Source of the DNA: an uncultured Amphritea sp.
Lineage (GTDB): Bacteria; Pseudomonadota; Gammaproteobacteria; Pseudomonadales; Balneatricaceae
Length of the DNA stretch: 64,000 bases
NCBI RefSeq assembly: GCF_937127095.1
Contig: NZ_CAKZLP010000009.1
Location: 84,423 to 148,422, forward strand
Direction of reading: 5' to 3'
Each line of letters starts with the position of its first letter. Within the stretch, counting starts at the first letter, position 1. Below are positions 40,637-50,788 of this stretch, one piece after another. The position numbers and the translations under genes are program-made. Under the pieces are notes generated by a model. The model ran no database searches. It was not told the origin of the DNA and saw only the letters and a program-made list of their open reading frames with translations.

Positions 40637-42352
40637 GTGATCAACGTTGAACAGGTCATCACCGATAAGTACCCCTCTTTTGCCTCTAAGCCCTCGGTCA
40701 TCCGAAAAACGGCTCTGTTTATGCTGCGCCGTTTGTTCCATGAACATGAGGTCAATGCGTTTCTTGAAGAAAATCATAATTGTCAGGGGTTTGAATTTAT
40801 TGACCGGGTGCTGGACTACTTCAATTTCACCTATAGTCTGTCCAATAAAGACCTGATGAATATTCCCTCCAGTGGTCGGGTACTGATCATTGCTAACCAT
40901 CCTCTCGGGGCCCTAGACGGCCTCGCGCTGCTGAAAATGATCGGCGAAATCCGTAAAGATGTACGTATCGTTGCCAACGATATGCTGTCCTCATTTTCAC
41001 AGTTAAGTCCCCTGCTGCTTCCGGTAGACAACCTTAACCGGGCGACCCGCAAGCAGGACATTGCCAATATCAATAACGCACTGCATAACGAGGAAGCGGT
41101 GATTGTTTTCCCCGCAGGCGAAGTGTCGCGGGCCGGAGCAACGGGCATCAAAGACAGCAACTGGAATCAGGGCTTTCTGCACTTTGCCAAAAAAACCAAC
41201 AGCCCTATCCTGCCTGTATTTATCGGCGGCAAGAACTCCTCCCTGTTCTATACCATCTCCGGCATCAATCGTGCCCTGGCGGCAGTGCTACTGCCAAGGG
41301 AGATGTTTAACAAACACTCCATGAACCTGAAGTTCAAAGTGGGTGAACCTATTCCCTACAGCCAGCTGGACAAACTGCCGGTATCAGGGCTGGAAAAGTG
41401 CAAGATGGTGCGTAAGCATCTCTACCGTCTGGCCAGAGGCAAGAGCCCGCTATTCAAAACGGAAAAAACCGTTGCTCATCCACAAGATCGTAAAGCGCTG
41501 AAAAAAGAGCTGAAACAGTCAGAACTGCTGGGGGAAACCGCTGACGGTAAGCGCATCTACCTGTTTGATTATCAGGCTGACTCAGCGGTGATGCGCGAAG
41601 TCGGACGACTGCGGGAAGTATCATTCCGCTGTGTCGGGGAAGGTACTGGCGAAAAGCTCGATCTGGATCGCTATGACTCTCACTATCGCCATCTGATTCT
41701 CTGGGACGAAGAGGAACTGGAGATCGTCGGCGCTTACCGTCTGGCAGAAGCCTGGAAGATGAATAATAGCGAAGATGATCAGCTATACAGCTCAACGCTG
41801 TTCAATTACAGCCCCTCGATGCAGCAGTTTTTCGAACAGGGAATCGAACTGGGGCGTAGTTTCGTGCAGCCAAAATACTGGGGTAAACGCAGCCTCGACT
41901 ATCTCTGGTATGGCATTGGCGCTTATTTAAAACGTCACCCGGAAGTCCGCTATATGTTCGGTCCGGTCAGCCTGAGCAATAGCTACCCACAACACGCCAA
42001 GGATCTGTTGGTCTATTTTTACAGCCTGTATTTTCCCGATCAGGACGCGCTGGGCAAGTCTTTCACGCCATACTCGATTAAACCGGAAACGACGGCTGAT
42101 CTGCAGAAATTATTCTGTGGCACAGATTACAAAGAGGACTTTAAAACCCTGAAGCAGCAGATGGACTTCCTCAACTGCGCCGTACCTACACTCTACAAAC
42201 AGTATGCGGATGTCTGTGAAGAGGGTGGCGTGCGTTTCCTCGATTTTGGTGTCGATGCCGACTTTAACTTCTGTGTTGACGGCCTGGTTCTGGTTGATAT
42301 GAACTACCTGAAAGAGAAAAAACGCGCACGTTACATTGGCGAATTGAACTAA
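40637..42352 (+). CDS. bifunctional acyltransferase, PlsC-like plus GNAT-like (OlsF-type ornithine lipid synthase candidate)
   Basis: N-terminal VLIIANHPLGALDGLALLKMIG ... VIVFPAGEVSRAG; C-terminal REVGRLREVSFRCVGEGTGEKLDLDRYDSHYRHLILWDEEELEIVGAYRLAEA. Confidence 0.8.
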   Translation: MINVEQVITDKYPSFASKPSVIRKTALFMLRRLFHEHEVNAFLEENHNCQGFEFIDRVLDYFNFTYSLSNKDLMNIPSSGRVLIIANHPLGALDGLALLKMIGEIRKDVRIVANDMLSSFSQLSPLLLPVDNLNRATRKQDIANINNALHNEEAVIVFPAGEVSRAGATGIKDSNWNQGFLHFAKKTNSPILPVFIGGKNSSLFYTISGINRALAAVLLPREMFNKHSMNLKFKVGEPIPYSQLDKLPVSGLEKCKMVRKHLYRLARGKSPLFKTEKTVAHPQDRKALKKELKQSELLGETADGKRIYLFDYQADSAVMREVGRLREVSFRCVGEGTGEKLDLDRYDSHYRHLILWDEEELEIVGAYRLAEAWKMNNSEDDQLYSSTLFNYSPSMQQFFEQGIELGRSFVQPKYWGKRSLDYLWYGIGAYLKRHPEVRYMFGPVSLSNSYPQHAKDLLVYFYSLYFPDQDALGKSFTPYSIKPETTADLQKLFCGTDYKEDFKTLKQQMDFLNCAVPTLYKQYADVCEEGGVRFLDFGVDADFNFCVDGLVLVDMNYLKEKKRARYIGELN

Positions 42353-42374
42353 TTTTTACATTTCTGAGTATAAC

Positions 42375-42400
42375 AAGAGGCGGCAATGCCTCTTTTTTTC
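42375..42400 (+). terminator. intrinsic terminator
   Basis: AAGAGGC-GGCAAT-GCCTCTTTTTTT. Confidence 0.75.
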
Positions 42401-42474
42401 TGCCAGACTTTCAAATGGAGTACACTATTACCGAGTCAAAATGTTCCACCAAAATTTGTCAGGTCTGAAGCTAT

Positions 42475-43173
42475 ATGAAAGAAAAACACGCCCTGAGTAC
42501 AGTATCCAGTCATCAGGATATCGAAGAATTTCTGCAGCAGGCGCAGCAACTGGCGGCGCCTGTGCATGGTAACGCCCGGATGATCTTTGCTCTGGATGCG
42601 ACCGCCAGCCGCGAAAGAACCTGGGATCACGCCTGCCACCTTCAAAGCGAAATGTTTCTGCAAACCCAGGAACTGGGTAAACTAGCGATCCAGCTCTGTC
42701 ATTATGGCGGTTTAAGCAGTTTCAGCGCCAGCGGATGGCTACAGGACACCAACAGTCTGCTGAATCGCATGAACAGCGTTAAGTGTCTCGGCGGTCATAC
42801 CCAGATCGCGCGCTTGCTGGAACATAGCCTGAAGCAGACCCGGCAGCAGCCGGTTCAGGCGATCATCTTTATCGGCGATTGTGTTGAAGAACCAGTTGAC
42901 TTTCTCTGTCAACTGTCCGGTCAACTGGGTATTCACTCAACCCCACTGTTCATCTTTCAGGAGGGACGCGACATCACTGCTGCCCGGGCATTCAAACAGA
43001 TGGCAAAACTTTCAGGGGGCGCATACTGTCGCTTTGATGACAGCAGCGCTGCAACGCTCAAGGCCTTGCTGAGCGCGGTCGCAGTGTATGCCACAGGCGG
43101 TCGTCGGGCCCTGCTTGAATACGCAAAAAAGGGAGACCCGGACATTCTGCAACTCACCCACCAGCTTAAATAA
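42475..43173 (+). CDS. VWA-domain protein
   Basis: MIFALDATASRERTWDHACHLQSEMF, LGGHTQIARLLEHSL, VQAIIFIGDCVEEP. Confidence 0.8.
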   Translation: MKEKHALSTVSSHQDIEEFLQQAQQLAAPVHGNARMIFALDATASRERTWDHACHLQSEMFLQTQELGKLAIQLCHYGGLSSFSASGWLQDTNSLLNRMNSVKCLGGHTQIARLLEHSLKQTRQQPVQAIIFIGDCVEEPVDFLCQLSGQLGIHSTPLFIFQEGRDITAARAFKQMAKLSGGAYCRFDDSSAATLKALLSAVAVYATGGRRALLEYAKKGDPDILQLTHQLK

Positions 43174-43185
43174 CAAGGATCTCTC

Positions 43186-43908
43186 TTGAACCCTATTGTT
43201 CTTATTCTGCTCGGATTAGTCCTGCTGGGCTGGTTCCTCTGGTTACGCAGCAAACCACCAGCCGATCGGCGCAAGGCTAACTTCATGCTGCTAATCGGAG
43301 TCTGTGCCGCTGCACTTTTTTATCTGCTGGTCACCGGAAAACTAGGCTGGATTGGTGCATTGCTGGCAGTTTCACTGCCTTTTGCCCGCCGCCTTTTGCC
43401 CCTGTTACCCTTTATTGGAAAGCTGTTCAAACACTACCAAAGCAAACAACAAAGCAGCAGTAATACCTCTGAAGTTAATAGCCGTATTCTGAAAATGAGT
43501 CTGAATCATGAAACAAGTTCGCTGGAGGGGGAGGTACTGGAAGGCCCTCTGCAAGGGCGACAACTGGCGACACTCAGTGAATCCGAGTTTATCGAATTGC
43601 TGAACTACTGCCGCAAAAATGATGCTCAATCGGCCCGGCTACTCGAAACCTATCTGGATAAACGTTTTGGCGATAGCTGGCGTGAAGACGACAAGGCAGG
43701 CGATGGGATAAACAACCCAGCCCAGAATGTTTCAGACACAGACAGAGCATATCAGATTCTGGGACTGGAACCCGGCGCATCAAAAGAGCAGGTTATCGAA
43801 GCGCATCGGCGACTGATGCAAAAACTCCATCCTGACCGGGGCGGCAGCGACTACCTGGCAGCAGAGATTAATCAGGCGAAAGACCTTCTGCTAAACGAGC
43901 TTGGCTGA
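43186..43908 (+). CDS. membrane-anchored DnaJ-domain protein
   Basis: Two TM segments; C-terminal J domain [49 protein letters not shown]. Confidence 0.88.
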   Translation: MNPIVLILLGLVLLGWFLWLRSKPPADRRKANFMLLIGVCAAALFYLLVTGKLGWIGALLAVSLPFARRLLPLLPFIGKLFKHYQSKQQSSSNTSEVNSRILKMSLNHETSSLEGEVLEGPLQGRQLATLSESEFIELLNYCRKNDAQSARLLETYLDKRFGDSWREDDKAGDGINNPAQNVSDTDRAYQILGLEPGASKEQVIEAHRRLMQKLHPDRGGSDYLAAEINQAKDLLLNELG

Positions 43909-45267
43909 TTACGGTTTATCTTTTGTCCCGGTGACTGTGCTGTTACCGGGGCCTACCTCGTTAACCATAATTTCATTCAGTAGTTCAGCATCGATATCAG
44001 CAGCCTGTACCTGAGAGTCCGGTAATACTGACTCCGACAGTGAGGACGAAACCGCCGATCTCTCAATCAAAGAAGATTCCACAACAGCAGCTCCAGGTAA
44101 AGTCTGTGTGGGTAACGGTAACTGTTCTGTAGGTTCATTTGCAGGTTTTGCTATCGCTAACACCTGTCCACCTTCCAGCCCGGAAGGTCGCCACAGCTTG
44201 AACGCAGCGCCTAAACTAACCAGATGTTCAGAGCCGGTCTGCAGAATCAGGCGACCATCCGGCTCGCGAAAGAACAACATCAGATATTCCCGTTGCACTA
44301 CGTCACGCATACTAAAAATCAGCTTGCCCGATTGAAGCTGTTGCCAGCGACCTCGTTCCGTGACTGTCTTCCCCTGAGAATCCCGCGTCACTAGCTGCAC
44401 CCGCTGATCGGCAGAAAGCTTAAACATCACCTGCGGCTTTCCTTCGGGCTGATACCAGTAAAAACCGTTAATTTCACTGTTAAGTGGCTGCCCTTTCCTC
44501 GCACACCCCGGGTATAGCTGACCATAGAAGCGCATCTCTGCAGTGAACGGCAACAGTGTACCGGTTACAGAATCGATGCAGCGCTTTTGTATAATTTTTA
44601 TCTGTAAAGGTGTCTTCGAGGGTGTTTTCTCCCGATAAAAGGCAACCACTTTCAAATCGTTCGTTATGTCTGCAGCGTCAGTAACACTGCCACCCTGCGC
44701 AACCGTCTCAGGCTGAGAATTTCCACCCGCATCAGAATCTTGCTTCCCCTGCGGGTCGTTGGCAAACGCTGTTTCGTTAACCGTATAAAAACTATAACTG
44801 CCTGGAGGGTTAACACTTTTGACAAGAACCTGGCTGGTTCGAATATCCGCTACCCAGACAGGCTTACTGCTTGCAGCCCTGAACTCCAGCCCCTCGAGAC
44901 TAAAATGACAGGTCTGCGCGGTACCGCCGACGGTATCGACCGTTTTTACCAGCAAGCGGTTACTCTGCGAAGCATCTACAGCCCCCTGTAACTCGACATA
45001 GAGCACCTCCCTGCTGAGAGCAGTAAACTTTTGATAGATCTCAGTGAGCTCCTGCTGCTCAGTTAAGTCCTGCACCGGCCACCAGAGCCGCTCATAGCAA
45101 GGCTGAAACCACAGACCGCCTTCGCCTTCAAGCAACACCCCGGAAAGTGACTGCACCTTAGCCGGTAACGGAAAATACTGAGGTTTATCAACAGCACACC
45201 CAGCCAGTGTCAGCATTATCATAAATGCTGACATGAAGATGGGCGTAAGAAGGACTTTTCGGGTCAT
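43909..45267 (-). CDS. hypothetical lipoprotein
   Basis: Start trimmed to MTRKVLLTPIFMSAFMIMLTLAGC (lipobox LAGC). Confidence 0.65.
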   Translation of the reverse strand: MTRKVLLTPIFMSAFMIMLTLAGCAVDKPQYFPLPAKVQSLSGVLLEGEGGLWFQPCYERLWWPVQDLTEQQELTEIYQKFTALSREVLYVELQGAVDASQSNRLLVKTVDTVGGTAQTCHFSLEGLEFRAASSKPVWVADIRTSQVLVKSVNPPGSYSFYTVNETAFANDPQGKQDSDAGGNSQPETVAQGGSVTDAADITNDLKVVAFYREKTPSKTPLQIKIIQKRCIDSVTGTLLPFTAEMRFYGQLYPGCARKGQPLNSEINGFYWYQPEGKPQVMFKLSADQRVQLVTRDSQGKTVTERGRWQQLQSGKLIFSMRDVVQREYLMLFFREPDGRLILQTGSEHLVSLGAAFKLWRPSGLEGGQVLAIAKPANEPTEQLPLPTQTLPGAAVVESSLIERSAVSSSLSESVLPDSQVQAADIDAELLNEIMVNEVGPGNSTVTGTKDKP

Positions 45268-45410
45268 CGGTCTGCGCAATCCCTTGATAAATAAACGTCC
45301 ATTAGCATACTCTGCAACGGCTTCCTCTAAAAGTATCGGTCTGCCTGAATTATGACGATAAACTCTGATAAAATAACGGCCACTATTCAGGTCATCAGGA
45401 ACAGCTGCGT

Positions 45411-46295
45411 ATGAAGCTTGCACGGTTTACTCATTCAGGTAAAGAACAGTTGGGCATCGTTATTGATCAACAGATCATCCCCATACCCGGATCAGTATTT
45501 TCGGGTTCGATGGCTGAGCTTTTATGCCACTTGAACAGATTAAAACCGACACTGGAACAGCTAGCGCAAAGCGCTTCTGAGCCTCTCAGGCTGGATCAGA
45601 CAACACTGCTGGCCCCTATCCCCCAGCCGGAAAAATTTATCGGTGTAGGCCTCAACTATGCTGATCATGTTGCCGAAACAGGATTAGAAACACCTGAGTT
45701 TCCTACCCTGTTCAACAAACAATCAAGCTGTGTTACCGGCCCTGATGCCCCCATCTACCGACCCAACATTTCTGACAAGCTGGACTACGAAGGCGAGCTC
45801 GCCCTGGTCATCGGCCAATATTGCCGCAACGTCAGCGTCGAGGACGCTCCGCAGGCAATTGCAGGGTACACCATTGTTAACGACGTATCCGTTCGCGACT
45901 GGCAGATCAAATCGCCCACCTGGACGCTGGGAAAATCATTCGATAGTCACGGCCCGATGGGCCCCTGGATCGTCACCGCTGACAGTATCGATCCACACAA
46001 CCTCGAACTCAGAACCTGGGTCAACGATGAGCTTCGACAACACTCCAATACACGTCATCTGATCTTCGATTGCTATCAGCTGGTTGCGACCCTGTCATCG
46101 GTCTGCACCCTTAAACCCGGAGATGTGATCGCAACCGGCACCTGCAGCGGCGTAGGTGTTAAAATGAAGCCCAGAGGCTATATGAAACCCGGTGACCGCG
46201 TTACCATCGAAATCGAAGGTATTGGCCGCTTAAGCAACCCGGTTCTACAGGAACCCGAGTTAAATAGTTTCATTAGCCCACGCCCGCTGTCTTAA
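45411..46295 (+). CDS. fumarylacetoacetate hydrolase family protein
   Basis: KFIGVGLNYADHVAETGLETPEFPTLFNKQSSCVTGPDAPI, DYEGELALVIG, TGTCSGVGVKMKPRGYMKPGD. Confidence 0.92.
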   Translation: MKLARFTHSGKEQLGIVIDQQIIPIPGSVFSGSMAELLCHLNRLKPTLEQLAQSASEPLRLDQTTLLAPIPQPEKFIGVGLNYADHVAETGLETPEFPTLFNKQSSCVTGPDAPIYRPNISDKLDYEGELALVIGQYCRNVSVEDAPQAIAGYTIVNDVSVRDWQIKSPTWTLGKSFDSHGPMGPWIVTADSIDPHNLELRTWVNDELRQHSNTRHLIFDCYQLVATLSSVCTLKPGDVIATGTCSGVGVKMKPRGYMKPGDRVTIEIEGIGRLSNPVLQEPELNSFISPRPLS

Positions 46296-46353
46296 ATTCA
46301 TAACCATATAAGTCATTGTTTTTTAAGGGATACGCAATCTTTGGCCATTTACA

Positions 46354-46371
46354 AGTCTCTTTTAAGAGACA
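46354..46371. promoter_or_regulatory. GlrR-like box
   Basis: AGTC-TCTTTTAAGA-GACA, one mismatch to TGTCN10GACA; nested in a CTTTGG...CCAAAG inverted repeat. Confidence 0.5.
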
Positions 46372-46458
46372 ATAATCCAAAGTTAGTTCATACTATACCC
46401 GGTTATAGAGGAACCAAAACACAATAAGTACATTGTTTTAAAAGCAAATTCTCTATTA

Positions 46459-46475
46459 CGGCCTGGTAATTGCTT
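46459..46475 (+). promoter_or_regulatory. sigma54-like promoter of the EF-hand gene
   Basis: CGGCCT-GGTAA-TTGC-TT: GG-N10-GC spacing with intact TTGC. Confidence 0.5.
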
Positions 46476-46510
46476 ATTAACGCTTAACTAGCAATTTCCG
46501 GGAGATAGAG

Positions 46511-46876
46511 ATGCGCGTAGCAACTATACTATTGTCAATGACCTTCGCTGCAACACTGGTTCAGGCTGAACCCGAAAGATCATTGGAACGACTATCCAAC
46601 ATAGAAGTGATTGAACATATCCGTTCAGAACTTCCTAAAGATAAAACCCCTGTAAAGAGAACCCGCTCACTCTCAATGTTTGAGTCTCTTGACAGAAATC
46701 GTGACAATGAAGTCTCACTAACCGAGATGCGCCGTCATCCGTCATTGGTAAACAGTTTTCACAAACTGGATATCAATAACGACGGTGTTTTAAACCGGGA
46801 TGAAATTCAGCCACTGCAGGAAGAGATCAAAGGGCTGCGGAATATTCTCACCCTCACGGCACTGAGAATTATCTGA
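46511..46876 (+). CDS. secreted EF-hand protein
   Basis: Signal peptide MRVATILLSMTFAATLVQA; EF loops DRNRDNEVSLTE and DINNDGVLNRDE. Confidence 0.82.
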   Translation: MRVATILLSMTFAATLVQAEPERSLERLSNIEVIEHIRSELPKDKTPVKRTRSLSMFESLDRNRDNEVSLTEMRRHPSLVNSFHKLDINNDGVLNRDEIQPLQEEIKGLRNILTLTALRII

Positions 46877-46916
46877 TTTCATACACTCGCTCAGGAAACG
46901 TTACGCGATAAACAAC

Positions 46917-48338
46917 TTGAATACTGGAAAGGTCTCTTCGCTGCAAACACGATCATTGATGCAGTTGGTAGTACTGGCGTTTGTTTTAGTCGTTGCACCG
47001 CTGGGAATCCTCATCTATCAGGCTACTGACTCTATGGTGACATTGTCTCGCCAGGGGCGCGAGCACGCCAAAGAAGCACTTGATTTTTTTAGTCGCAGCC
47101 AGCATCTTCGTGAACTATCCGGCGACCTGGTGCGCTCTGCACGACAGTATGAAGTACTTCAAAAGACCGAGATAGAGGAGCGTTTTCGCTCCCAGCTTTC
47201 CGAGTATAAAGCGCTATTGCAGTTGCACAGTTTTCTGATCGACTCCGGTAATATTGGCGCCATTTTTACACTCATCGCTCAACTCGAAGAGCTACCTCTG
47301 GATAAAGCCGCCAGCGATAAAGTCAGCGAACTGGTGCCGCTGACACAAACACTGTATGACGACACCCGAAAAAAACTCGATCAGCGACTGGAGTTTCTAA
47401 ACGCCAAAGCGGAAGAACAGCAGAATCTTCTCTGGTTGCAAGCGGGCCTTCTGATCGCCCTGTCGAGCATCCTGATTCTATTCTTCAGTATCCGCATAAC
47501 TCAACCGGTAAAACAGCTAATGCTGCGCATAAAAGCATTAGGCCATGGCCAGCTGGACATGTCCGAACCCTTTACCGGACCGAAGGAATTTCTTGCGCTC
47601 AACCAGCAACTTGAGTGGCTGGAAACCCACCTACAGTTGCTTGAACAGGAAAAACAGGCCTTTTTACGGCATATGTCCCATGAATTAAAAACGCCTCTGA
47701 CTACACTAAGAGAGGGTACAGATCTCCTCGCTGAGGAGCTTGCCGGGCCCCTGACCGACAATCAGAAAGAAATCATCACCCTGATGCAGGAAAACAGCCT
47801 GTCTTTGCAATCACTGATTGAACAGCTGCTTGATTACAACCGATTGCAGCATGGCGGAGAGCATGAACTACAAATGCAACCTATCCTGCCGGTTATCAGA
47901 GAATCTCTGGCCTCTCATCAGTTGTTACTCAAACAGAAACAGATCGAGGTAAAACTACCTAAGCAGGACACCCCCTGGGGAATCGATAAAGGGTTGTTGC
48001 AGCGAGCTCTGAGCAATCTGATCTCCAATGCTTCAGTGTACGGCAGTGAAAACGGACTTCTGAAGATAACCCTGGCGATACAGGACGAATCCCTGAAAAT
48101 TGAGATTGGTAACACCGGACCTGAAATACCGGAATCCGATCTTGAGCAGTTATTTGATCCCTTCTACCAGGGCGTCAATAAGCGGCAGGGTTCTGTCAAA
48201 GGGTCCGGTATAGGCTTGAGCATTGCCCGGGAAGCAATAAGAGCGATGGGAGGTAACCTTGAACTAAGCAGTAATCAGGATGGATTTGTTAGTTTTATAA
48301 TCAGTATACCGAATCAAGGACAGGCTACAGATGAGTAA
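46917..48338 (+). CDS. glrK: sensor histidine kinase GlrK/QseE-like
   Basis: LRHMSHELKTPLTTLREGTDLLAEELAGPL, ALSNLISNASVYG, KGSGIGLSIAREAIRAMGG; operon with lipoprotein and sigma54 response regulator. Confidence 0.87.
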   Translation: MNTGKVSSLQTRSLMQLVVLAFVLVVAPLGILIYQATDSMVTLSRQGREHAKEALDFFSRSQHLRELSGDLVRSARQYEVLQKTEIEERFRSQLSEYKALLQLHSFLIDSGNIGAIFTLIAQLEELPLDKAASDKVSELVPLTQTLYDDTRKKLDQRLEFLNAKAEEQQNLLWLQAGLLIALSSILILFFSIRITQPVKQLMLRIKALGHGQLDMSEPFTGPKEFLALNQQLEWLETHLQLLEQEKQAFLRHMSHELKTPLTTLREGTDLLAEELAGPLTDNQKEIITLMQENSLSLQSLIEQLLDYNRLQHGGEHELQMQPILPVIRESLASHQLLLKQKQIEVKLPKQDTPWGIDKGLLQRALSNLISNASVYGSENGLLKITLAIQDESLKIEIGNTGPEIPESDLEQLFDPFYQGVNKRQGSVKGSGIGLSIAREAIRAMGGNLELSSNQDGFVSFIISIPNQGQATDE

Positions 48339-48810
48339 AGCGCTGTTAGTAGTATTTACAGTTATCATCATCAGCGGCTGTCAGGTGAAGCAACTATTGC
48401 CAACACCGGACAACGGCTATTCTTGCATCCTTGGCGACATGGGTGAGTGGATGATGCTGGAACAGCAATATCAACAATCCCAGCCCAGTGATAAAGCCGC
48501 CATGCTGAAGCAGGCAGCAGAGAAGAACCAGATAATTATTCAGGCGATGTTACTCAGTCAGCCTGAAAATTCTACAGCCCAGTTAAAGAAGTCCATCGAG
48601 ATGTTTGAGCAACTCGATCTGGATAAAACCCCTCAATGTGATGCAGAGCTATACCTGCTTGTTCGCTATCAATACACGCAAGCTGTTATGACGTTACAAC
48701 GTGCTCTGAACACCGCTGACCTTGATCGCAAAGCGCTTTCCGCCGAACGGGATAAGCTCAGGCAGCAAATAGAAGCATTGACCCGCATTGAGAATGATCT
48801 GTCTCGTTAG
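48331..48810 (+). CDS. lipoprotein of the glrK-glrR operon (QseG/YfhG-like position)
   Basis: MSKALLVVFTVIIISGCQ lipobox; overlaps the end of glrK. Confidence 0.75.
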   Translation: MSKALLVVFTVIIISGCQVKQLLPTPDNGYSCILGDMGEWMMLEQQYQQSQPSDKAAMLKQAAEKNQIIIQAMLLSQPENSTAQLKKSIEMFEQLDLDKTPQCDAELYLLVRYQYTQAVMTLQRALNTADLDRKALSAERDKLRQQIEALTRIENDLSR

Positions 48811-48832
48811 AAAGGCAGAGAGGAGAATGAAT

Positions 48833-50206
48833 ATGAAAGCTACTCAACAACGCATCCTTATCGTTGATGATGACCCGGGTATCCTGAAAGTTCTTAGTTT
48901 ACGCCTGAGTGCCTCTGGCTATAGCATCGATACCGCTAACTCAGGGGTTGAAGCCCTGAAGCGAATCAAACAGCAAACACCCGACCTTGTCCTTAGCGAT
49001 TTGCGCATGGATGGTATGGATGGCATGGCACTGTTTGCCGCCATTCAGGAGGACCATCCGGCCCTGCCCGTGGTGATCATTACTGCTCATGGTTCGATTC
49101 CCGATGCCGTTGAAGCGACGCAGAAAGGTATTTTCGGCTTTCTGACTAAACCTATCGATAAAGAACAGCTGCTTAGTACTATAAACTCAGCGCTGGACTC
49201 TGCTCATGCCCAGGATGACAGCTGGCGCAGCGCCATTGTCACCCAGAGTCCGCTGATGAATGAGCGGCTCAATCAGGCAGAGCGAGTAGCCAAGTCTAAT
49301 GTCAGCGTGCTGATCACCGGCCCCAGCGGTACCGGTAAAGAGCTGATGGCGAAAGCGATCCACAATGCCAGCGACCGACACGATAAACCGTTTGTGGCGA
49401 TAAACTGCGGCGCGCTGCCAGAACAGTTACTGGAATCGGAACTGTTTGGCCATGCCAAAGGCGCCTTTACCGGGGCAGTCACGCAACATGAAGGCCTGTT
49501 TCAGTCCGCTAACGGCGGCACGCTGTTCCTCGACGAGATCGGTGATATGCCGACTACCTTGCAGGTTAAGCTGCTGCGTGCGATTCAGGAGCGTACTATT
49601 CGCCCGGTCGGTTCCACCCGCTCTATCGACATTGATGTCCGGGTAATCTCAGCGACCCATCGTAATCTTGAGCTGGCGATGGAAGATGGTGAGTTCCGCG
49701 AAGACCTTTACTACCGACTCAATGTGGTCAACCTGGATCTGCCACCGCTGCGTGATCGTCCGGAAGATATTCCCCTGCTGGCACGGTACTTTGTCGAACA
49801 GTCCGCCAGACGACACAATCCGAAGGTAAAAGGGATCTCTCCGGGAGCGCTGCATATCCTTGCTCAGGCAGCCTGGCCCGGTAACGTTCGCCAATTGGAA
49901 AACGTGGTCGAACAAACCGTCGCGCTATCGGGTTCACCGATAATCAGTGAAGGCCTGGTCAGTCAGGCGATTGCTAATCAGGATAGGGTTATCCCATCCT
50001 TTAATGAAGCCAGATCCAGCTTTGAGAGAAGCTATCTGACCAAGGTAATGCATATCACTGCAGGCAACGTCACTCAGGCAGCTAAGATTGCTCAACGTAA
50101 CCGGACTGACTTCTACAAGCTGCTGAATAAGCACAATTTAGAAGCATCTCAGTTCAAACCCGGGCGCAAAGCCCATGAGTATATAGAACATAAAAAAGCC
50201 GGGTAA
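48833..50206 (+). CDS. glrR: sigma54-dependent response regulator GlrR/QseF-like
   Basis: RILIVDDDPGILKVL receiver, ITGPSGTGKELMAKAIHNAS, ELFGHAKGAFTGAV (GAFTGA), C-terminal Fis-type HTH. Confidence 0.92.
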   Translation: MKATQQRILIVDDDPGILKVLSLRLSASGYSIDTANSGVEALKRIKQQTPDLVLSDLRMDGMDGMALFAAIQEDHPALPVVIITAHGSIPDAVEATQKGIFGFLTKPIDKEQLLSTINSALDSAHAQDDSWRSAIVTQSPLMNERLNQAERVAKSNVSVLITGPSGTGKELMAKAIHNASDRHDKPFVAINCGALPEQLLESELFGHAKGAFTGAVTQHEGLFQSANGGTLFLDEIGDMPTTLQVKLLRAIQERTIRPVGSTRSIDIDVRVISATHRNLELAMEDGEFREDLYYRLNVVNLDLPPLRDRPEDIPLLARYFVEQSARRHNPKVKGISPGALHILAQAAWPGNVRQLENVVEQTVALSGSPIISEGLVSQAIANQDRVIPSFNEARSSFERSYLTKVMHITAGNVTQAAKIAQRNRTDFYKLLNKHNLEASQFKPGRKAHEYIEHKKAG

Positions 50207-50221
50207 AACCCTGTCTGATTT

Positions 50222-50250
50222 AAAAAGGCCATCATTGATGGCCTTTTTTA
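50222..50250 (+). terminator. intrinsic terminator after glrR
   Basis: AAAAAGGCCATCATTGATGGCCTTTTTTA. Confidence 0.85.
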
Positions 50251-50302
50251 TAGAGAAATAAACGCTGCAATCTACCGATAACAGCGGCCTTGCAAAGATT
50301 TT

Positions 50303-50788
50303 CTAGCGGCCAATCCCGGCCATAGACCCATTGGTCAGCTGCAACAGATCAGCTGCACTTAACTCGATCTCCAGCCCCCGCTTCCCAGCACTGACAAAGA
50401 TTGTCTCAAACTGCCCGGCGGAATCATCCACCAGGGTTGGCAAACGTTTCTTCTGTCCCAGAGGGCTGATCCCCCCCACCAGATAACCACTGCTACGCTG
50501 TGCCTGTTGCGGGTCAGCCATCGTCAGCTTCTTGGCTTTTAAAGCGCTGGCTGCCGCCTTAAGATTCAGCTGCCCTGATACCGGCACTACAGCGACTGCC
50601 AGTTGCCGATTATCACCATTAAGCGCAACCAGCAGGGTTTTAAAGACCCGCTCAGGGCTAACATTGAGGGCAGTGGCAGCTTCTTCACCATACGACTCAC
50701 TAGCAGGATCATGGCTGTACTCATGCACGTCAAAGCGGATTTTCATTTTCTTGGCAAGTTGAATAGCCGGTGTCATTTCTGGCCTCAC
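50303..50788 (-). CDS. ybaK: Cys-tRNA(Pro)/Cys-tRNA(Cys) deacylase YbaK-like
   Basis: MTPAIQLAKKMKIRFDVHEYSHDPASESYGEEAATALNVSPERVFKTLLV, YLVGGISPLGQKKRLPTLVD. Confidence 0.92.
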   Translation of the reverse strand: MRPEMTPAIQLAKKMKIRFDVHEYSHDPASESYGEEAATALNVSPERVFKTLLVALNGDNRQLAVAVVPVSGQLNLKAAASALKAKKLTMADPQQAQRSSGYLVGGISPLGQKKRLPTLVDDSAGQFETIFVSAGKRGLEIELSAADLLQLTNGSMAGIGR

